Notes: generated by a model not told the origin, from the letters alone. A stretch of 64,000 nt of DNA from Nocardia exalbida NBRC 100660 (GCF_000308575.1 NZ_BAFZ01000026.1:1-64000), one strand, 5' to 3'. Shown: positions 16,915 through 26,478, counted from the first letter of the stretch. A program made the numbers and translations.

Positions 16915-18294
16915 ATGGGCGAGCTGTGGTTCGGCCACTACCGCCTCGATCGGCTGCTAGGCAGCGGCGGCATGGGCGAGGTCTGGCTCGCGCACGACAC
17001 CACCGCCGACCGTGCCGTCGCGTTGAAGGTACTGACCGCCGCGTACGCGGCGGACCCCAAATTCCGGCAGCGATTCACCAGGGAGGCTCGGCTCGCCGCC
17101 CAGGTGCGCGGGCCGCACCTGGTGCCGATCCATTCGTTCGGCGAACTCGACGGCCGCCTGTACATCGATATGGAGTTCATCGAAGGCTCCGACGTGGCCG
17201 CGCTGCTGCGGCGGGCAGGGCGGCTGGAACCCGAGCGCGCGATCGAGATCGTCGTGCAGACGGCCCGCGCGCTCGACATCGCCCATCGTGCGGGCCTGGT
17301 GCACCGCGACGTGAAGCCGTCCAACATCATGGTGACGCCCGACGGCACCGCCTACCTGATCGACTTCGGCACCGCGCAGCGCAGCGACCAGCCCGCGATC
17401 ACCGCCACCGGCAATGTGGTGGGCACGCTGGCCTACATGGCGCCGGAGCGGTTCGACGGGTCGGCGGTACCCCAGTCCGATCAGTATTCGCTGGCCTGCG
17501 TGCTGTACGAGTGCCTCACCGGCCGAAGGCCGTTCGACGACGGCGACCCGCCGCGCATGTTGCGCGCCCACTTGATGCAAACCCCTCCGCTCGCCTCCAC
17601 GCTGAATCCGGCCTTGCCGCCCGCACTGGACGCGGTGATCGCACGCGGCATGGCGAAAGACCCCGCCCTGCGCTGGTCCAGCGCGGGGGAACTGGCCTCG
17701 GCCGGGTACGCGGCCCTGACGGGCCAGGACGCCACCACGGTCGAACTCGCGTCGTCGGTCCCGACCTTCGTGTTCCCGCCGCAGCATGTCCGGACCGGCG
17801 CCGCGCCCGGAGCGCGAACGTCTTCCGGATCGCGTCTGGCTCTGGTGGCTTTCGCGGCGCTCGTCGCGCTGGTCGCCGGGTCGCTGTGGCTCGGGCGCCC
17901 GGACGCGACCGACGCGGGACCGGCCTCCGCTCCCGCTCCGTCTCCGAAGCAGGAACCGTCCGCGCCGCCGTCACATGTACCGGCCACGCGGGCGCCGGTG
18001 CCCATTTCGGCGCCCATCGTGGTCCTGCCCGGCGCGGGTCAGCCATGCGACGCGGTGGTGGACGTGCACAGCGTCACCGTGGACGGCCTCGTGCTGACCT
18101 GCACTCCATTGACGGGGGGCCGGTCGAGCTGGCTTCCGGCGGCGCCGGCCGCGGGTGGTGTCGCCGCGGAGAACGTCGGCGACTCGAACCAGTCCGGACA
18201 GCCCGCCTCGGACGACAAGCCCGGCCGGGGCAAGCCCGATCACGCGAATCCGGGCCACGGCAACGGCAAGCCCAAGGCCAAGCCGGGTAAGTAG
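16915..18294 (+). CDS. Membrane Ser/Thr protein kinase (Pkn type)
   Basis: A 459-residue eukaryotic-like kinase. The glycine loop is GSGGMGEVW (16-24), Lys38 binds ATP, the catalytic loop is HRDVKPSN (D132) and DFG is D150; APE and the C-lobe run to about 270. One transmembrane helix (about 302-323, ALVAFAALVALVAGSLWL) leads to an extracellular Pro/Ser linker, a small domain with two Cys (QPCDAV, LTCTPL) that could sense a signal, and a basic Gly/Lys/Pro/His/Asn tail. The activation-loop Thr residues (ITATGNVVGT) should be autophosphorylated. It is first of a tandem pair; the catalytic domains are close relatives but the outer domains differ. Confidence 0.92.
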   Translation: MGELWFGHYRLDRLLGSGGMGEVWLAHDTTADRAVALKVLTAAYAADPKFRQRFTREARLAAQVRGPHLVPIHSFGELDGRLYIDMEFIEGSDVAALLRRAGRLEPERAIEIVVQTARALDIAHRAGLVHRDVKPSNIMVTPDGTAYLIDFGTAQRSDQPAITATGNVVGTLAYMAPERFDGSAVPQSDQYSLACVLYECLTGRRPFDDGDPPRMLRAHLMQTPPLASTLNPALPPALDAVIARGMAKDPALRWSSAGELASAGYAALTGQDATTVELASSVPTFVFPPQHVRTGAAPGARTSSGSRLALVAFAALVALVAGSLWLGRPDATDAGPASAPAPSPKQEPSAPPSHVPATRAPVPISAPIVVLPGAGQPCDAVVDVHSVTVDGLVLTCTPLTGGRSSWLPAAPAAGGVAAENVGDSNQSGQPASDDKPGRGKPDHANPGHGNGKPKAKPGK

Positions 18295-18468
18295 GCGGGT
18301 CGTTGCCGGACTGTCGTCGAGCACACAGTGGTGCGTGACGCGGGGTGCGGTTACGCTCCGAGAGAGGCCACTTCTTCGGTATCGGCGCGGTGAGCTGGTG
18401 ATTTCCGTTGTGCGCGCCGCAGGTGGAGGCCGGGTCGACCAGCTGTCAACGGTGACTGGAGGTTCGCG

Positions 18469-20496
18469 ATGGGGGAGGTGCGATTCGGGGGTTACCGGCT
18501 GGAGCGACCGCTCGGCAAGGGCGGTATGGGTCAGGTCTGGCTGGCGTACGACATGGTGGCGGCGCGGCGGGTGGCGTTGAAACTCCTGCCCGCCGACCTC
18601 GCGGCCGCGCCCGGATACCGCAAGCGGTTCGAGCGGGAAGCCGAAGCCGTGGCGCAGTTGCGCGACCCGCACGTGCCGCGGATCCACCGATTCGGCGAGA
18701 TCGACGGCCGCCTCTACATCGACATGCAATTCGTCGAGGGCGCCGACCTGGCGGGCAAGCTGGTGGCCGAGGGCGCGATGCCACCGGCCGTCGCGATCGG
18801 CGTCATCGGCCACGTCGCCGCCGCGCTCGATGTGGCGCACCGGGCCGGGCTGGTGCACCGCGACGTCAAACCGTCGAACATCGTGGTGCATTCCAGTGGC
18901 TTCACCTATCTGATCGACTTCGGCATCGCGCACGGGCTCGGACAGACGGCCGTGACCACGACCGGCATGGCGATCGGCACCCTCGCGTACATGGCCCCGG
19001 AACGGTTCAGCGGAAAGGCGGACGGACGCGCCGACGTCTACTCGCTGGCCTGCGTGCTCTACGAATGCCTCACCGGTGCGCGGCTCTACGGCGATACCGA
19101 TCCCGCGCAGCAGATGCATGCCCACCTGATGGCGCCGCCCCCACGCGCCGGTTCGGTGTGCGCCGCCGTTCCCGCCGCGCTGGACGCCGTCATCGCTCGC
19201 GGTCTGGCCAAGGAGCCGAGCGAAAGATTCCCGACCGCAGGAGAATTCGCCGCCGCCGCGCGCGCCGCGATCGGCGCGTCCGCTCCGGAGCCGGTAGCCG
19301 TGCCACCGTCCGCATCGGATCGCCCGGCGACGAAGCCGCTGACCCGTAGGGATTCCGTGCCGGCCTCGGGATCTTCACACCGCTCCGGAGTCGCTGGTCC
19401 AGCTGCGCTTTCGCCGCGAACGGACTCGAAAGCCGCCGCAGCCGCATCGGAATCCGTGGATCCCGAGCGGCCCCGGCGAACGCCTGACCCGACCGAAGTC
19501 CTGCCGAACCCGGGCCCTGCACCGACCCTTGTGGCCACCAAGCTCGACTGGTCGACAGTCACGCCCGATCCTGGACCGGCTCAGCATGTTCCGAGTCCGG
19601 GCTCGTCACTGCGCGGATACGCAGGGGCGCAGCGTCCGCCCGCGTCCGCCGGTTATCTCGTTGCAGGACAGCCGTATCCAGCTCCCGGACGCGGATCGTA
19701 TCCCGCTGGACCTGCCCGGGGCGCACAGCCCGGTTGGCAGGAACGGTTGCTCGCTCGCGTGCTGCCCCCGAAGCCCGGCCCGGTCGCATCGCCGTATCGT
19801 GCGCCTGCGCGAAAGGTCTTCCCAGCGGTGCAGCGTCCGGCCCCGCCGGTCGCGCAGCGCCGCCCGGGCGTCCCGGTCCCGCGTCGTCGGCCGCGACGTC
19901 GCGGGAGTCTTCTATCGAAGATGATCGGCGCGCTGATCGTGATATTCCTCGCGCCGTTCGCGTTCGCGGCGGGCTGCGTCGCGTTGATCGCCGCGGGAAC
20001 CAGGGCCGGTGATTCCGGCGCGCCCTCGCCCACCTTGCCGCCCTCGGCGGTGGCGGTGGAGAACCCCGGGCCACCCGGGGACGACGGCGGGTCCGATCCG
20101 GCCGCCGTGGCACCGGCGGGCAGTCCCGTGCGCGACGGCAAATTCGAGTTCGTCGTGACGAACGTCGACACGGGTGTGGCACGAGTCGGATTGCAGCGGG
20201 CCACGGGCTCGTTCCTGATCGTCACGCTGGCCGTCCGGAATATCTCCGACGAGACGAAGTGGTTCCTGCCGATGGGCCAACGCCTCCTGGACGCGCAGAA
20301 CACGCCCTTCGACCACAACGCCACCGCCACCATCTGGCAGAACACCCAGCAGCGCCTCGGCTACTCCTTCGAGCTGCGCCCAGGGCAGTCCGCCACCACC
20401 CAGCTCGTATTCGACCTGCCCCGGACGGCGAGCCCCGACCACTTGGAGTTGCACGACTTCGTCCTCTCCGGCGGCGCGCGAGTCCACATCGCCTGA
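18469..20496 (+). CDS. Membrane Ser/Thr protein kinase with DUF4352-like outer domain
   Basis: A 675-residue paralogue of the kinase just upstream: GKGGMGQVW loop, Lys38, HRDVKPSN (D132), DFG (D150) and the same opening MGEVRFGGYRLERPLG. The kinase lobe ends near 270, followed by a long disordered Pro/Ser/Ala linker (about 275-480), a transmembrane helix (about 486-508) and an extracellular immunoglobulin/telokin-like domain (about 557-672) matching DUF4352 (FLIVTLAVRNISDE, LRPGQSATTQLVFDLP). The outer domain probably senses an envelope or extracellular cue. It arose by duplication of the upstream gene with replacement of the sensor. The ATG follows TGGAGG at short range. Confidence 0.92.
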   Translation: MGEVRFGGYRLERPLGKGGMGQVWLAYDMVAARRVALKLLPADLAAAPGYRKRFEREAEAVAQLRDPHVPRIHRFGEIDGRLYIDMQFVEGADLAGKLVAEGAMPPAVAIGVIGHVAAALDVAHRAGLVHRDVKPSNIVVHSSGFTYLIDFGIAHGLGQTAVTTTGMAIGTLAYMAPERFSGKADGRADVYSLACVLYECLTGARLYGDTDPAQQMHAHLMAPPPRAGSVCAAVPAALDAVIARGLAKEPSERFPTAGEFAAAARAAIGASAPEPVAVPPSASDRPATKPLTRRDSVPASGSSHRSGVAGPAALSPRTDSKAAAAASESVDPERPRRTPDPTEVLPNPGPAPTLVATKLDWSTVTPDPGPAQHVPSPGSSLRGYAGAQRPPASAGYLVAGQPYPAPGRGSYPAGPARGAQPGWQERLLARVLPPKPGPVASPYRAPARKVFPAVQRPAPPVAQRRPGVPVPRRRPRRRGSLLSKMIGALIVIFLAPFAFAAGCVALIAAGTRAGDSGAPSPTLPPSAVAVENPGPPGDDGGSDPAAVAPAGSPVRDGKFEFVVTNVDTGVARVGLQRATGSFLIVTLAVRNISDETKWFLPMGQRLLDAQNTPFDHNATATIWQNTQQRLGYSFELRPGQSATTQLVFDLPRTASPDHLELHDFVLSGGARVHIA

Positions 20497-20646
20497 ACGC
20501 CTCCGCGCAGCGGCGTCGAGAAACATCGACGACCCGCCCGGCCTCAGCGCGTCTCCACCGCGCCGCGCCGTTGAGCTGATCCGCGTTGAATCACCGATCC
20601 CGGACGGTCACCGAGCGCCCGCCGGAGCGGAAGCGGGCGAAGTCGG

Positions 20647-21585
20647 TCAGGCGGCTGGGATGACGGCGGAGAGCGCGCCGAGCACGGCTGCGCGGCCGAT
20701 TTGCAAGGCCCTGGCGAGCAGTGTGGTGTCGCGGGCGGCGCTGTCCACGTCCGGAGAGCCGAGGGGCGGGTGGATCTGGAGCACGGAGTCGCCGAGTTCG
20801 GCGAGGGCGCGGTCCTCGAGGTCCTGTTGCCGGGGGCGTTCGAGCCAGGCCCGGTACGCGCCGGGGGCCACGGCGCGCAGATAGCCGCCACCGATGATCT
20901 GGTGCAGGCGCGAGGCGGGCGGGCGCCGTTCGTCCACCCTCCGGGTGCGCAGGACCAAGGCATGGGTGGCGCCCGCGCGGACCGCCGTGCGGATCGGAAC
21001 GGTCTCGGAGAGGCCGCCGTCGAAGTAGGCCGAACTGCCCAGGGCAACCGGGGGCCCGGCCAGAATGGGCAGGCCCGCCGACGCGCGCAGCGCACGCATG
21101 AGCGTCCGCTTGTCGGTGATGTGCGGATGCAGATCGACCGCCTGCCCGGTCCGGATATCGGTGGCGATCGGATGGAAGGTCGTGGAGTTGGCCAGGATCG
21201 CGTCGAAATCCATCGGTTCGACGCCGTCATACACCTGGTGCACGAGATACCGCAGATCGAACGCCGGACGTCCGCGCAGGAGCCGGGCCGGATCGACGGC
21301 GCGGCGCATGATCTCCGGATCGGTCCAGGAGCGCATGCCGGGAATCGCGCGCCCGCACAGCAGCCAGGCACCGTTGATCGCGCCCGCCGACGTGCCGTAC
21401 ACGGCGTCGAATACTCCGGCGAGCCCGAGTTCCTCGAGCGCCGACACCATGCCGCTGGAGTACACGCCCCGGCTGCCGCCGCCCTCTACCACCAGCACCA
21501 AGCGGTGACCGTCGGCGCGGCCGGCCGTGGCGCGCCGCACGCGGATCACCTCCGCGACGGGGGAGAGGCTTGTCGAGCTGGTCAC
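20647..21585 (-). CDS. Patatin-like phospholipase
   Basis: A 312-residue cytoplasmic patatin-family acyl hydrolase. Motifs are complete: oxyanion loop GGGSRGVYSSG (35-45), nucleophile elbow GTSAG (Ser66) and the partner Asp in YFDGGLSE. It should cleave acyl chains from phospholipids or other lipids. The GTG at 21585 is preferred because extension upstream runs into the terminator region of accA3; no strong ribosome site was found, so a few residues' shift is possible. It follows accA3 on the same strand, 133 bp away. Confidence 0.88.
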   Translation of the reverse strand: MTSSTSLSPVAEVIRVRRATAGRADGHRLVLVVEGGGSRGVYSSGMVSALEELGLAGVFDAVYGTSAGAINGAWLLCGRAIPGMRSWTDPEIMRRAVDPARLLRGRPAFDLRYLVHQVYDGVEPMDFDAILANSTTFHPIATDIRTGQAVDLHPHITDKRTLMRALRASAGLPILAGPPVALGSSAYFDGGLSETVPIRTAVRAGATHALVLRTRRVDERRPPASRLHQIIGGGYLRAVAPGAYRAWLERPRQQDLEDRALAELGDSVLQIHPPLGSPDVDSAARDTTLLARALQIGRAAVLGALSAVIPAA

Positions 21586-21673
21586 CGCAACACGATACGA
21601 CACCTCGGTGTGCGTTTCGGGTCCAGCGGAGGCAGCTCGCGTGAGGGCGGAGGGACCGCCGCGTGAACAGCGA

Positions 21674-21707
21674 AGCGGGCGCGGAACCTCGTGGTCCCCC
21701 GCCCGCT
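21674..21707 (-). terminator. Possible accA3 terminator hairpin
   Basis: AGCGGGC and GCCCGCT can pair over 7 bp across a 20-nt loop, 12 bp past the accA3 stop. Weak stem and no T-run, so tentative. Confidence 0.4.
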
Positions 21708-21718
21708 CCGTGATGTTG

Positions 21719-23524
21719 CTACTTGATCTCTGCGAGAACCGTGCCCTGCGTGATCGCCGCGCCCGTCTCGACGGACAGACCGGTGACCACACCCGCCTTG
21801 TGGGCGTTGACCGGGTTCTCCATCTTCATGGCCTCGAGCACCACGATCAGATCGCCCGCCTCGACCGACTGGCCCTCTTCGACCGCGACCTTGACGACGG
21901 TGCCCTGCATCGGAGCGGTGACCGCGTCACCGGAGGCCGCGCCGCCGCCCGCGCCGCCACGCTTGCGCGGCTTGGGCTTCTTGCGGATCACACCGGCGCC
22001 GTTGCCCGCCGCACCGGCCGCACCGGCGCCGACGGTGAAGTTGCCCGGCAGCGACACCTCGACCCGGCGGCCGCCGACCTCGACGACGACCTTCTGACGC
22101 GGCTGGTCCTCATCCTCGTCGGCCGGGGTACCCGCACCGGTGAACGGCTCGACGGTGTTGACCCACTCGTTTTCGATCCACTTGGTGTAGACGTCGAACT
22201 TCTCGCCATCACCGATGAACGCCGGGTCCTCCACGATCGCCCGGTGGAACGGGATGACCGTGGCCAGGCCGTCGACCTCGAACTCGGCCAGCGCGCGCCG
22301 CGCGCGCTCCAGTGCCTGCGTGCGGTTCTCGCCGGTGACGATCAGCTTGGCCAGCATCGAGTCGAACTGCCCGCCGATCACGCTGCCCTCCACCACGCCG
22401 GAGTCCACGCGCACACCGGGGCCGGACGGCTCCTTGTACACGGTCACCGGGCCGGGAGCGGGCAGGAAGCCGCGGCCCGCGTCCTCGCCGTTGATGCGGA
22501 ACTCGAAGGCGTGGCCGCGCGGCGTCGGGTCCTCGGTGATCTCCAGCTTCTCGCCGTTGGCGATGCGGAACTGCTGGCGCACCAGGTCGATGCCCGCGGT
22601 CTCCTCGGTGACCGGGTGCTCGACCTGCAGCCGGGTGTTCACCTCGAGGAAGGAGACGGTCTCGCCCTGCACCAGGTACTCGACGGTGCCCGCGCCGTAG
22701 TAGCCGGCTTCCTTGCAGATGGCCTTGGCGGAGGCGTGGATCTTCGCGCGCACCTCGTCGGACAGGAACGGCGCGGGGGCCTCCTCGACGAGCTTCTGGA
22801 AGCGCCGCTGCAACGAGCAGTCACGGGTGCCCGCGACGATGACGTTGCCATGCTTGTCGGCGATGACCTGCGCCTCGACGTGGCGGGCCTTGTCCAGGTA
22901 CTGCTCGACGAAGCACTCACCACGGCCGAAGGCGGCGGTGGCCTCACGCACGGCCGAGTCGTACAGCTCCGGGATCTCCTCGATGGAGTGCGCGACCTTC
23001 ATACCGCGCCCGCCACCACCGAAGGCCGCCTTGATCGCGACCGGCACACCGTACTTCTCGGCGAACTCGACGACCTCGGTCGCGTCCTTGACCGGGTCCT
23101 TGGTGCCCGCGGCCATCGGCGCCTTCGCGCGCTCGGCGATGTGCCGCGCGGTGACCTTGTCGCCCAGGTCCCGAATGGACTGCGGGGACGGCCCGATCCA
23201 GATCAGCCCGGCGTCGATGACGGCCTGGGCGAAGTCGGCGTTCTCGGAGAGGAAGCCGTAACCGGGGTGGATGGCGTCGGCGCCGGACTTGGCGGCGGCG
23301 TCGAGGATCTTGTCGAACACGAGGTACGACTCGGCCGAGGTCTGCCCACCCAGGGCGAAGGCCTCGTCGGCGAGCTTGACGAACGGGGCATCCGCGTCCG
23401 GCTCTGCGTACACCGCGACGCTGCCGATGCCGGCGTCCTTGGCCGCCCGGATCACGCGCACGGCGATCTCGCCTCGGTTAGCTACGAGTACCTTTGTGAT
23501 CCGCGCGCTGGCATGGCTGGGCAC
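21719..23524 (-). CDS. accA3: Acyl-CoA carboxylase alpha subunit: biotin carboxylase plus BCCP
   Basis: A 601-residue shared alpha subunit of acyl-CoA carboxylases. Biotin carboxylase (about 1-450): [16 protein letters not shown]-grasp loop with FGGGGRGMK, and [16 protein letters not shown]. The C-terminal carrier domain holds the biotinylation motif EAMKMENP; its Lys is modified by BirA, encoded at 28.7 kb. It carboxylates biotin for AccD5/AccD4-type partners, feeding malonyl-CoA and methylmalonyl-CoA into fatty- and mycolic-acid synthesis. The GTG start at 23524 is decided by AGGAGG four bases upstream, six codons inside the longest frame. Same order relative to sseA, maf, accE5 and accD5 as in M. 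tuberculosis. Confidence 0.97.
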   Translation of the reverse strand: MPSHASARITKVLVANRGEIAVRVIRAAKDAGIGSVAVYAEPDADAPFVKLADEAFALGGQTSAESYLVFDKILDAAAKSGADAIHPGYGFLSENADFAQAVIDAGLIWIGPSPQSIRDLGDKVTARHIAERAKAPMAAGTKDPVKDATEVVEFAEKYGVPVAIKAAFGGGGRGMKVAHSIEEIPELYDSAVREATAAFGRGECFVEQYLDKARHVEAQVIADKHGNVIVAGTRDCSLQRRFQKLVEEAPAPFLSDEVRAKIHASAKAICKEAGYYGAGTVEYLVQGETVSFLEVNTRLQVEHPVTEETAGIDLVRQQFRIANGEKLEITEDPTPRGHAFEFRINGEDAGRGFLPAPGPVTVYKEPSGPGVRVDSGVVEGSVIGGQFDSMLAKLIVTGENRTQALERARRALAEFEVDGLATVIPFHRAIVEDPAFIGDGEKFDVYTKWIENEWVNTVEPFTGAGTPADEDEDQPRQKVVVEVGGRRVEVSLPGNFTVGAGAAGAAGNGAGVIRKKPKPRKRGGAGGGAASGDAVTAPMQGTVVKVAVEEGQSVEAGDLIVVLEAMKMENPVNAHKAGVVTGLSVETGAAITQGTVLAEIK

Positions 23525-23721
23525 TGAGCCTCCTGTGTGCATTCTTCTGGTCGCTTCGCCGGGGGTGGGGTCGCTGTGCAGCCTCCGCTCCCATAATCGA
23601 CTTGTTTACGTCTCGGGCGAGTGTAGGCAGTCTGCCAACAGACGCCGAACTCGGCTAGCCCTACTCAACAGTAGGTCGCGGATCACAACGTACGCGGCCG
23701 GTGTTTGGGACCGCACCCGGC

Positions 23722-24639
23722 TCACCTGCTCCTGGTGCGCCGAGAACCGCCGCGTGCCGGCACTTCGCCCGGTTCGTCCCCCTTGGCGATCGGCATCCGC
23801 ACCGAGTTTCCCCACTCGGTCCAGGAGCCGTCGTAGTTGCGTACCCCGTCGCGCCCGAGCAGGTGGGTCAGGACGAACCAGCTGTGGCTGGATCGCGCGC
23901 CGACTCGACTGTAGACGATCACCTCGTCCTGGTCGGCCGACGCGCGGTAGACGTCGTCGAGTTCGGTGCGCGAGCGGAATCTCCCGTCGGCGGCGAACGC
24001 CTCGGTCCACGGGATGTTCGACGCGCTGGGAATGTGGCCGGCGCGCAACGCCGCGTCCTGGGCCGTGGCCGGGTCGAGAGCGCGCGTGCCGGAGTATTCC
24101 TCGGCCGAGCGTACGTCGATCACCGGTTTGCCGAGGTGGGCGAGCACGTCCTCGCGGAAGGCGCGGAAGGTGCTGTCGTCCCGGCGCACGGCCGGGTAGG
24201 CGCTGCGCACCGGACGGCCGGGTTCGAACGTCGTGTCGCGCCCCTCGGAGATCCAGGCCGCGCGTCCGCCGTCGAGCAGGCGCACGTCCTCGTGCCCGAA
24301 CAGGGTGAATACCCACGCCGTGTGCGCCGCTTGGATGTTTCCGCGATCCCCGTAGATCACGACTGTGTCGTCACGATCTATCCCTTTGGCGCGCATCAGT
24401 TCGGTGAAGCGGGTTCCGTCGATATAGTCGCGCGTGACCGGATCGTTCAGATCGCTTCGCCAATCCAGTTTGGTGGCGCCCGGAACGTGCCCGATGTCGT
24501 ACAGCAGCGTGTCCTCGTTGGCCTCGATGATCTCGAGTCCCCGTGCGCCTATGTTTGCCGACAGCCACTCCGTGGTTACTAGTCGGTGAGGGTGTGCGTA
24601 GGAACCGAGTGAGGGATGAGGGTCCGGAGCGACGGGCAC
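23722..24639 (-). CDS. sseA: SseA-like rhodanese lacking the catalytic cysteine
   Basis: Two-domain rhodanese/thiosulfate sulfurtransferase-like protein, 305 residues. It matches SseA of mycobacteria along its length (SYAHPHRLV near the start, WEGN-like [10 protein letters not shown] near the end). In the C-terminal domain the loop that should read VYCRxGxRSSH is [11 protein letters not shown]: residue 244 is Ser (codon AGT, positions 23908-23910) where the persulfide-forming Cys should be. A one-base change from TGT explains it. Classical sulfur transfer should be abolished unless another Cys acts; none is obvious. GTG start with GAAGGA nine bases upstream. Divergent from the Cys-bearing regulator at 24809. 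Fold very sure, activity doubtful. Confidence 0.88.
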   Translation of the reverse strand: MPVAPDPHPSLGSYAHPHRLVTTEWLSANIGARGLEIIEANEDTLLYDIGHVPGATKLDWRSDLNDPVTRDYIDGTRFTELMRAKGIDRDDTVVIYGDRGNIQAAHTAWVFTLFGHEDVRLLDGGRAAWISEGRDTTFEPGRPVRSAYPAVRRDDSTFRAFREDVLAHLGKPVIDVRSAEEYSGTRALDPATAQDAALRAGHIPSASNIPWTEAFAADGRFRSRTELDDVYRASADQDEVIVYSRVGARSSHSWFVLTHLLGRDGVRNYDGSWTEWGNSVRMPIAKGDEPGEVPARGGSRRTRSR

Positions 24640-24743
24640 GGTGTTTGGGTCCTTCACGCATGGGTGGACGGCGGTGGCAGCGGTTCGAGGCCTCACAGCG
24701 ATGGTAGGTGTGAGGCGACAGTGACTCTCGTTTCAGATCACAA

Positions 24744-24781
24744 ATCGGATGAGGGCCGAATAAAGGGCACCTACATCCGAT
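24744..24781. promoter_or_regulatory. Inverted repeat in the sseA/regulator divergent promoter
   Basis: Half-sites ATCGGATG (24744-24751) and CATCCGAT (24774-24781) are perfect complements whose centres are 30 bp apart, about three helical turns. They lie between divergent starts, 28 bp before the regulator's ATG. Could be a site for the adjacent regulator; binding is inference. Confidence 0.5.
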
Positions 24782-24808
24782 AAAGTCTCCCGGGAGGAGG
24801 GGTGAGCT

Positions 24809-25585
24809 ATGTCCGATTCTTGGCCGCGGCGGCGACTGCTCGCGATCCTACGTGGCGCCAGCGAGCCTCTCGACGCTCAGGAACTGGCCAGAATCACCGG
24901 ACAGCACGTCACCACGGTTCGTTTCCATCTCGATGTGCTCACCAGGGAATCCCTCGTCCGGCAGTTCCAGCAGCCGCCGCGCGGCCGTGGGCGGCCGCGT
25001 ATCGGATACAGCGCGGTGCAGCGATCGGTGGGTTATCAGGACCTGGCGCAGGTGCTCGCCGATCAGCTCGGCCCGGACGCGCGGCGCAGATCCGAGGCCG
25101 CGATCGCGGCGGGCCGCGCGTGGGGCAGCAGACTCGACGTGGGTGACCATCGGGTGGAGTCGCTGGAGGACGCCAAGGACCTCACGATGACGTTGATGTC
25201 GGAACTGGGCTTCGCGCCCGAGCGCGACCCGTCCTCGGAGACCGAGGGCAAGGTGCTGATCCGTCTGACCGCGTGCCCGCTGCGCGAACTGGCGCGGACG
25301 CACTCCGAGGTGGTGTGCGGCGTACACCTCGGCCTGCTCGAAGAGGTGATCGACCGGGGCGGCGCGCACGGGACGATCGACGTGCGGATGCACCCGTTCG
25401 TGGAACCGGAGCTGTGCGTGGCCCGGCTCGAACTCATCGCGGCACAGCGCGCCGAGGCCCAAGAGGCGGCGCCGGTGTCCCCGGGCGGGGACGCCGAGGC
25501 GTTCACCGCGCCGTCAGGCCGTGTGGCCCCACAGCTGCGTAACGCTGATCCCAACATCGCCAAGCAGTCGGCGCAGCAGTGGTAG
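24809..25585 (+). CDS. Winged-helix regulator with three conserved-type cysteines (SufR-like)
   Basis: A 258-residue DNA-binding protein. The N-terminal winged helix (about 6-65: RRLLAILRGASEPLDAQELA and wing RGRGRPRIGY) precedes an alpha-helical sensor domain. The sensor carries CPLRELA, then EVVCGVHLG thirteen residues later, and PELCVARL farther on. This spacing resembles the iron-sulfur ligands of SufR-type ArsR/DeoR-like regulators, so it may sense Fe-S or redox state; that is inference. A strong GGAGGAGG fixes the ATG. It is divergent from the sseA-like rhodanese. Its last 72 bp overlap the 3' end of maf on the other strand, so its low-complexity C-terminus is constrained by two genes. 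Confidence 0.82.
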   Translation: MSDSWPRRRLLAILRGASEPLDAQELARITGQHVTTVRFHLDVLTRESLVRQFQQPPRGRGRPRIGYSAVQRSVGYQDLAQVLADQLGPDARRRSEAAIAAGRAWGSRLDVGDHRVESLEDAKDLTMTLMSELGFAPERDPSSETEGKVLIRLTACPLRELARTHSEVVCGVHLGLLEEVIDRGGAHGTIDVRMHPFVEPELCVARLELIAAQRAEAQEAAPVSPGGDAEAFTAPSGRVAPQLRNADPNIAKQSAQQW

Positions 25586-26146
25586 CCCGATGCCGATGAC
25601 GCTGGACGGGTCACCGTCGATGCGATCGACGAACCAGCCGCCCAGCCCGTCGAGGGTGAACGCGCCCGCCACCTCGAGCGGCTCACCGGTCGCGATGTAG
25701 GCGTCCAGCTCGTCCGGCTCCGGCTTGGCGAAGTGCACGGTGGTGCTGCTGCAATCGACCGCCTCGGCGGTGATCCGGCCATCCCGCATCCGCACCACGC
25801 AGTGACCGGTGACCAGATCCGCGCTGCGCCCGGCCATGTCGCCCCACCGCGCGCGAGCGACCTCGGCGGTGTGCGGCTTGCCCTGCAACTCGCCGTCGAC
25901 GAGCAGCATCGAATCGCAGGCCACCACAACGCAGTCGGCGGCCAGCTCCGGAATGTCCGCGGCCACGGCGGCCGCTTTGGCGCGCGCCAGTTCCACCACG
26001 ACCGCGCGTGGTGGCGTGTCATCGGGGAGGGCGGCGGCGACCGCGTCCTCGTCCACGGCGGAGACCCGGACGATCGGGTCGATGCCCGCCGAGCGGAGAA
26101 CCTCCCGGCGGGCCGGGGACGCGGAAGCCAGGATCAGCCGCGTCAC
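25514..26146 (-). CDS. maf: Maf-family nucleotide pyrophosphatase
   Basis: House-cleaning nucleoside-triphosphate pyrophosphatase, 210 residues. LILASASPARREVLRSAG is the family's N-terminal signature; later elements are CDSMLLVDGELQGKP and YIATGEPLEVAGAFTLDGLG with the catalytic acids. It hydrolyses modified or non-canonical nucleotides and may limit division. Start GTG overlaps the accE5 stop by four bases (GTGA), so it is translated with accE5 and accD5. The 3' end overlaps the convergent regulator gene by 72 bp. Confidence 0.93.
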   Translation of the reverse strand: MTRLILASASPARREVLRSAGIDPIVRVSAVDEDAVAAALPDDTPPRAVVVELARAKAAAVAADIPELAADCVVVACDSMLLVDGELQGKPHTAEVARARWGDMAGRSADLVTGHCVVRMRDGRITAEAVDCSSTTVHFAKPEPDELDAYIATGEPLEVAGAFTLDGLGGWFVDRIDGDPSSVIGIGLPLLRRLLGDVGISVTQLWGHTA

Positions 26147-26478
26147 CCGCGCAAGTGGGACAGCTGCGGGAAGGCGTACGGGGAGAACGGCGAAGAGCCG
26201 CGATGCATCATCGTCGGGTGGCCCCACATATCGGGCGGCCCGGCGGGGCCGGTGGGCGCGGCGCTGTTCGCCACGGCGGACAGCACGCACACCAGCGCGG
26301 CGAGTTCTTCGTCGCTCGGCGAGCCCTTCACGACACGGAAGAACGGCTCAGCGGTGGCCTCTGCGGATAGCGCTGCCGCGTCGGAGCCGGTGGAGGCACC
26401 GGTCTCGTCTGCGATCGGGTCGACTGTGAGATCCAGTTCGACGGCGCTCAACACATCTTCTTCTGCCACGGTCGTCAC
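26143..26478 (-). CDS. accE5: Acyl-CoA carboxylase epsilon subunit
   Basis: A 111-residue partner that promotes assembly of the AccA3-AccD5 carboxylase. The conserved core is FFRVVKGSPSDEELAALVCV at about residues 46-65, preceded by an acidic, disordered N-terminus and followed by Gly/Pro-rich and His-rich sequence (MWGHPTMMHRGSSPFSPYAF) typical of actinobacterial AccE tails. GTG start, weak ribosome site. It lies 191 bp after accD5 and overlaps maf, as in Rv3281-Rv3282. Confidence 0.9.
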   Translation of the reverse strand: MTTVAEEDVLSAVELDLTVDPIADETGASTGSDAAALSAEATAEPFFRVVKGSPSDEELAALVCVLSAVANSAAPTGPAGPPDMWGHPTMMHRGSSPFSPYAFPQLSHLRG

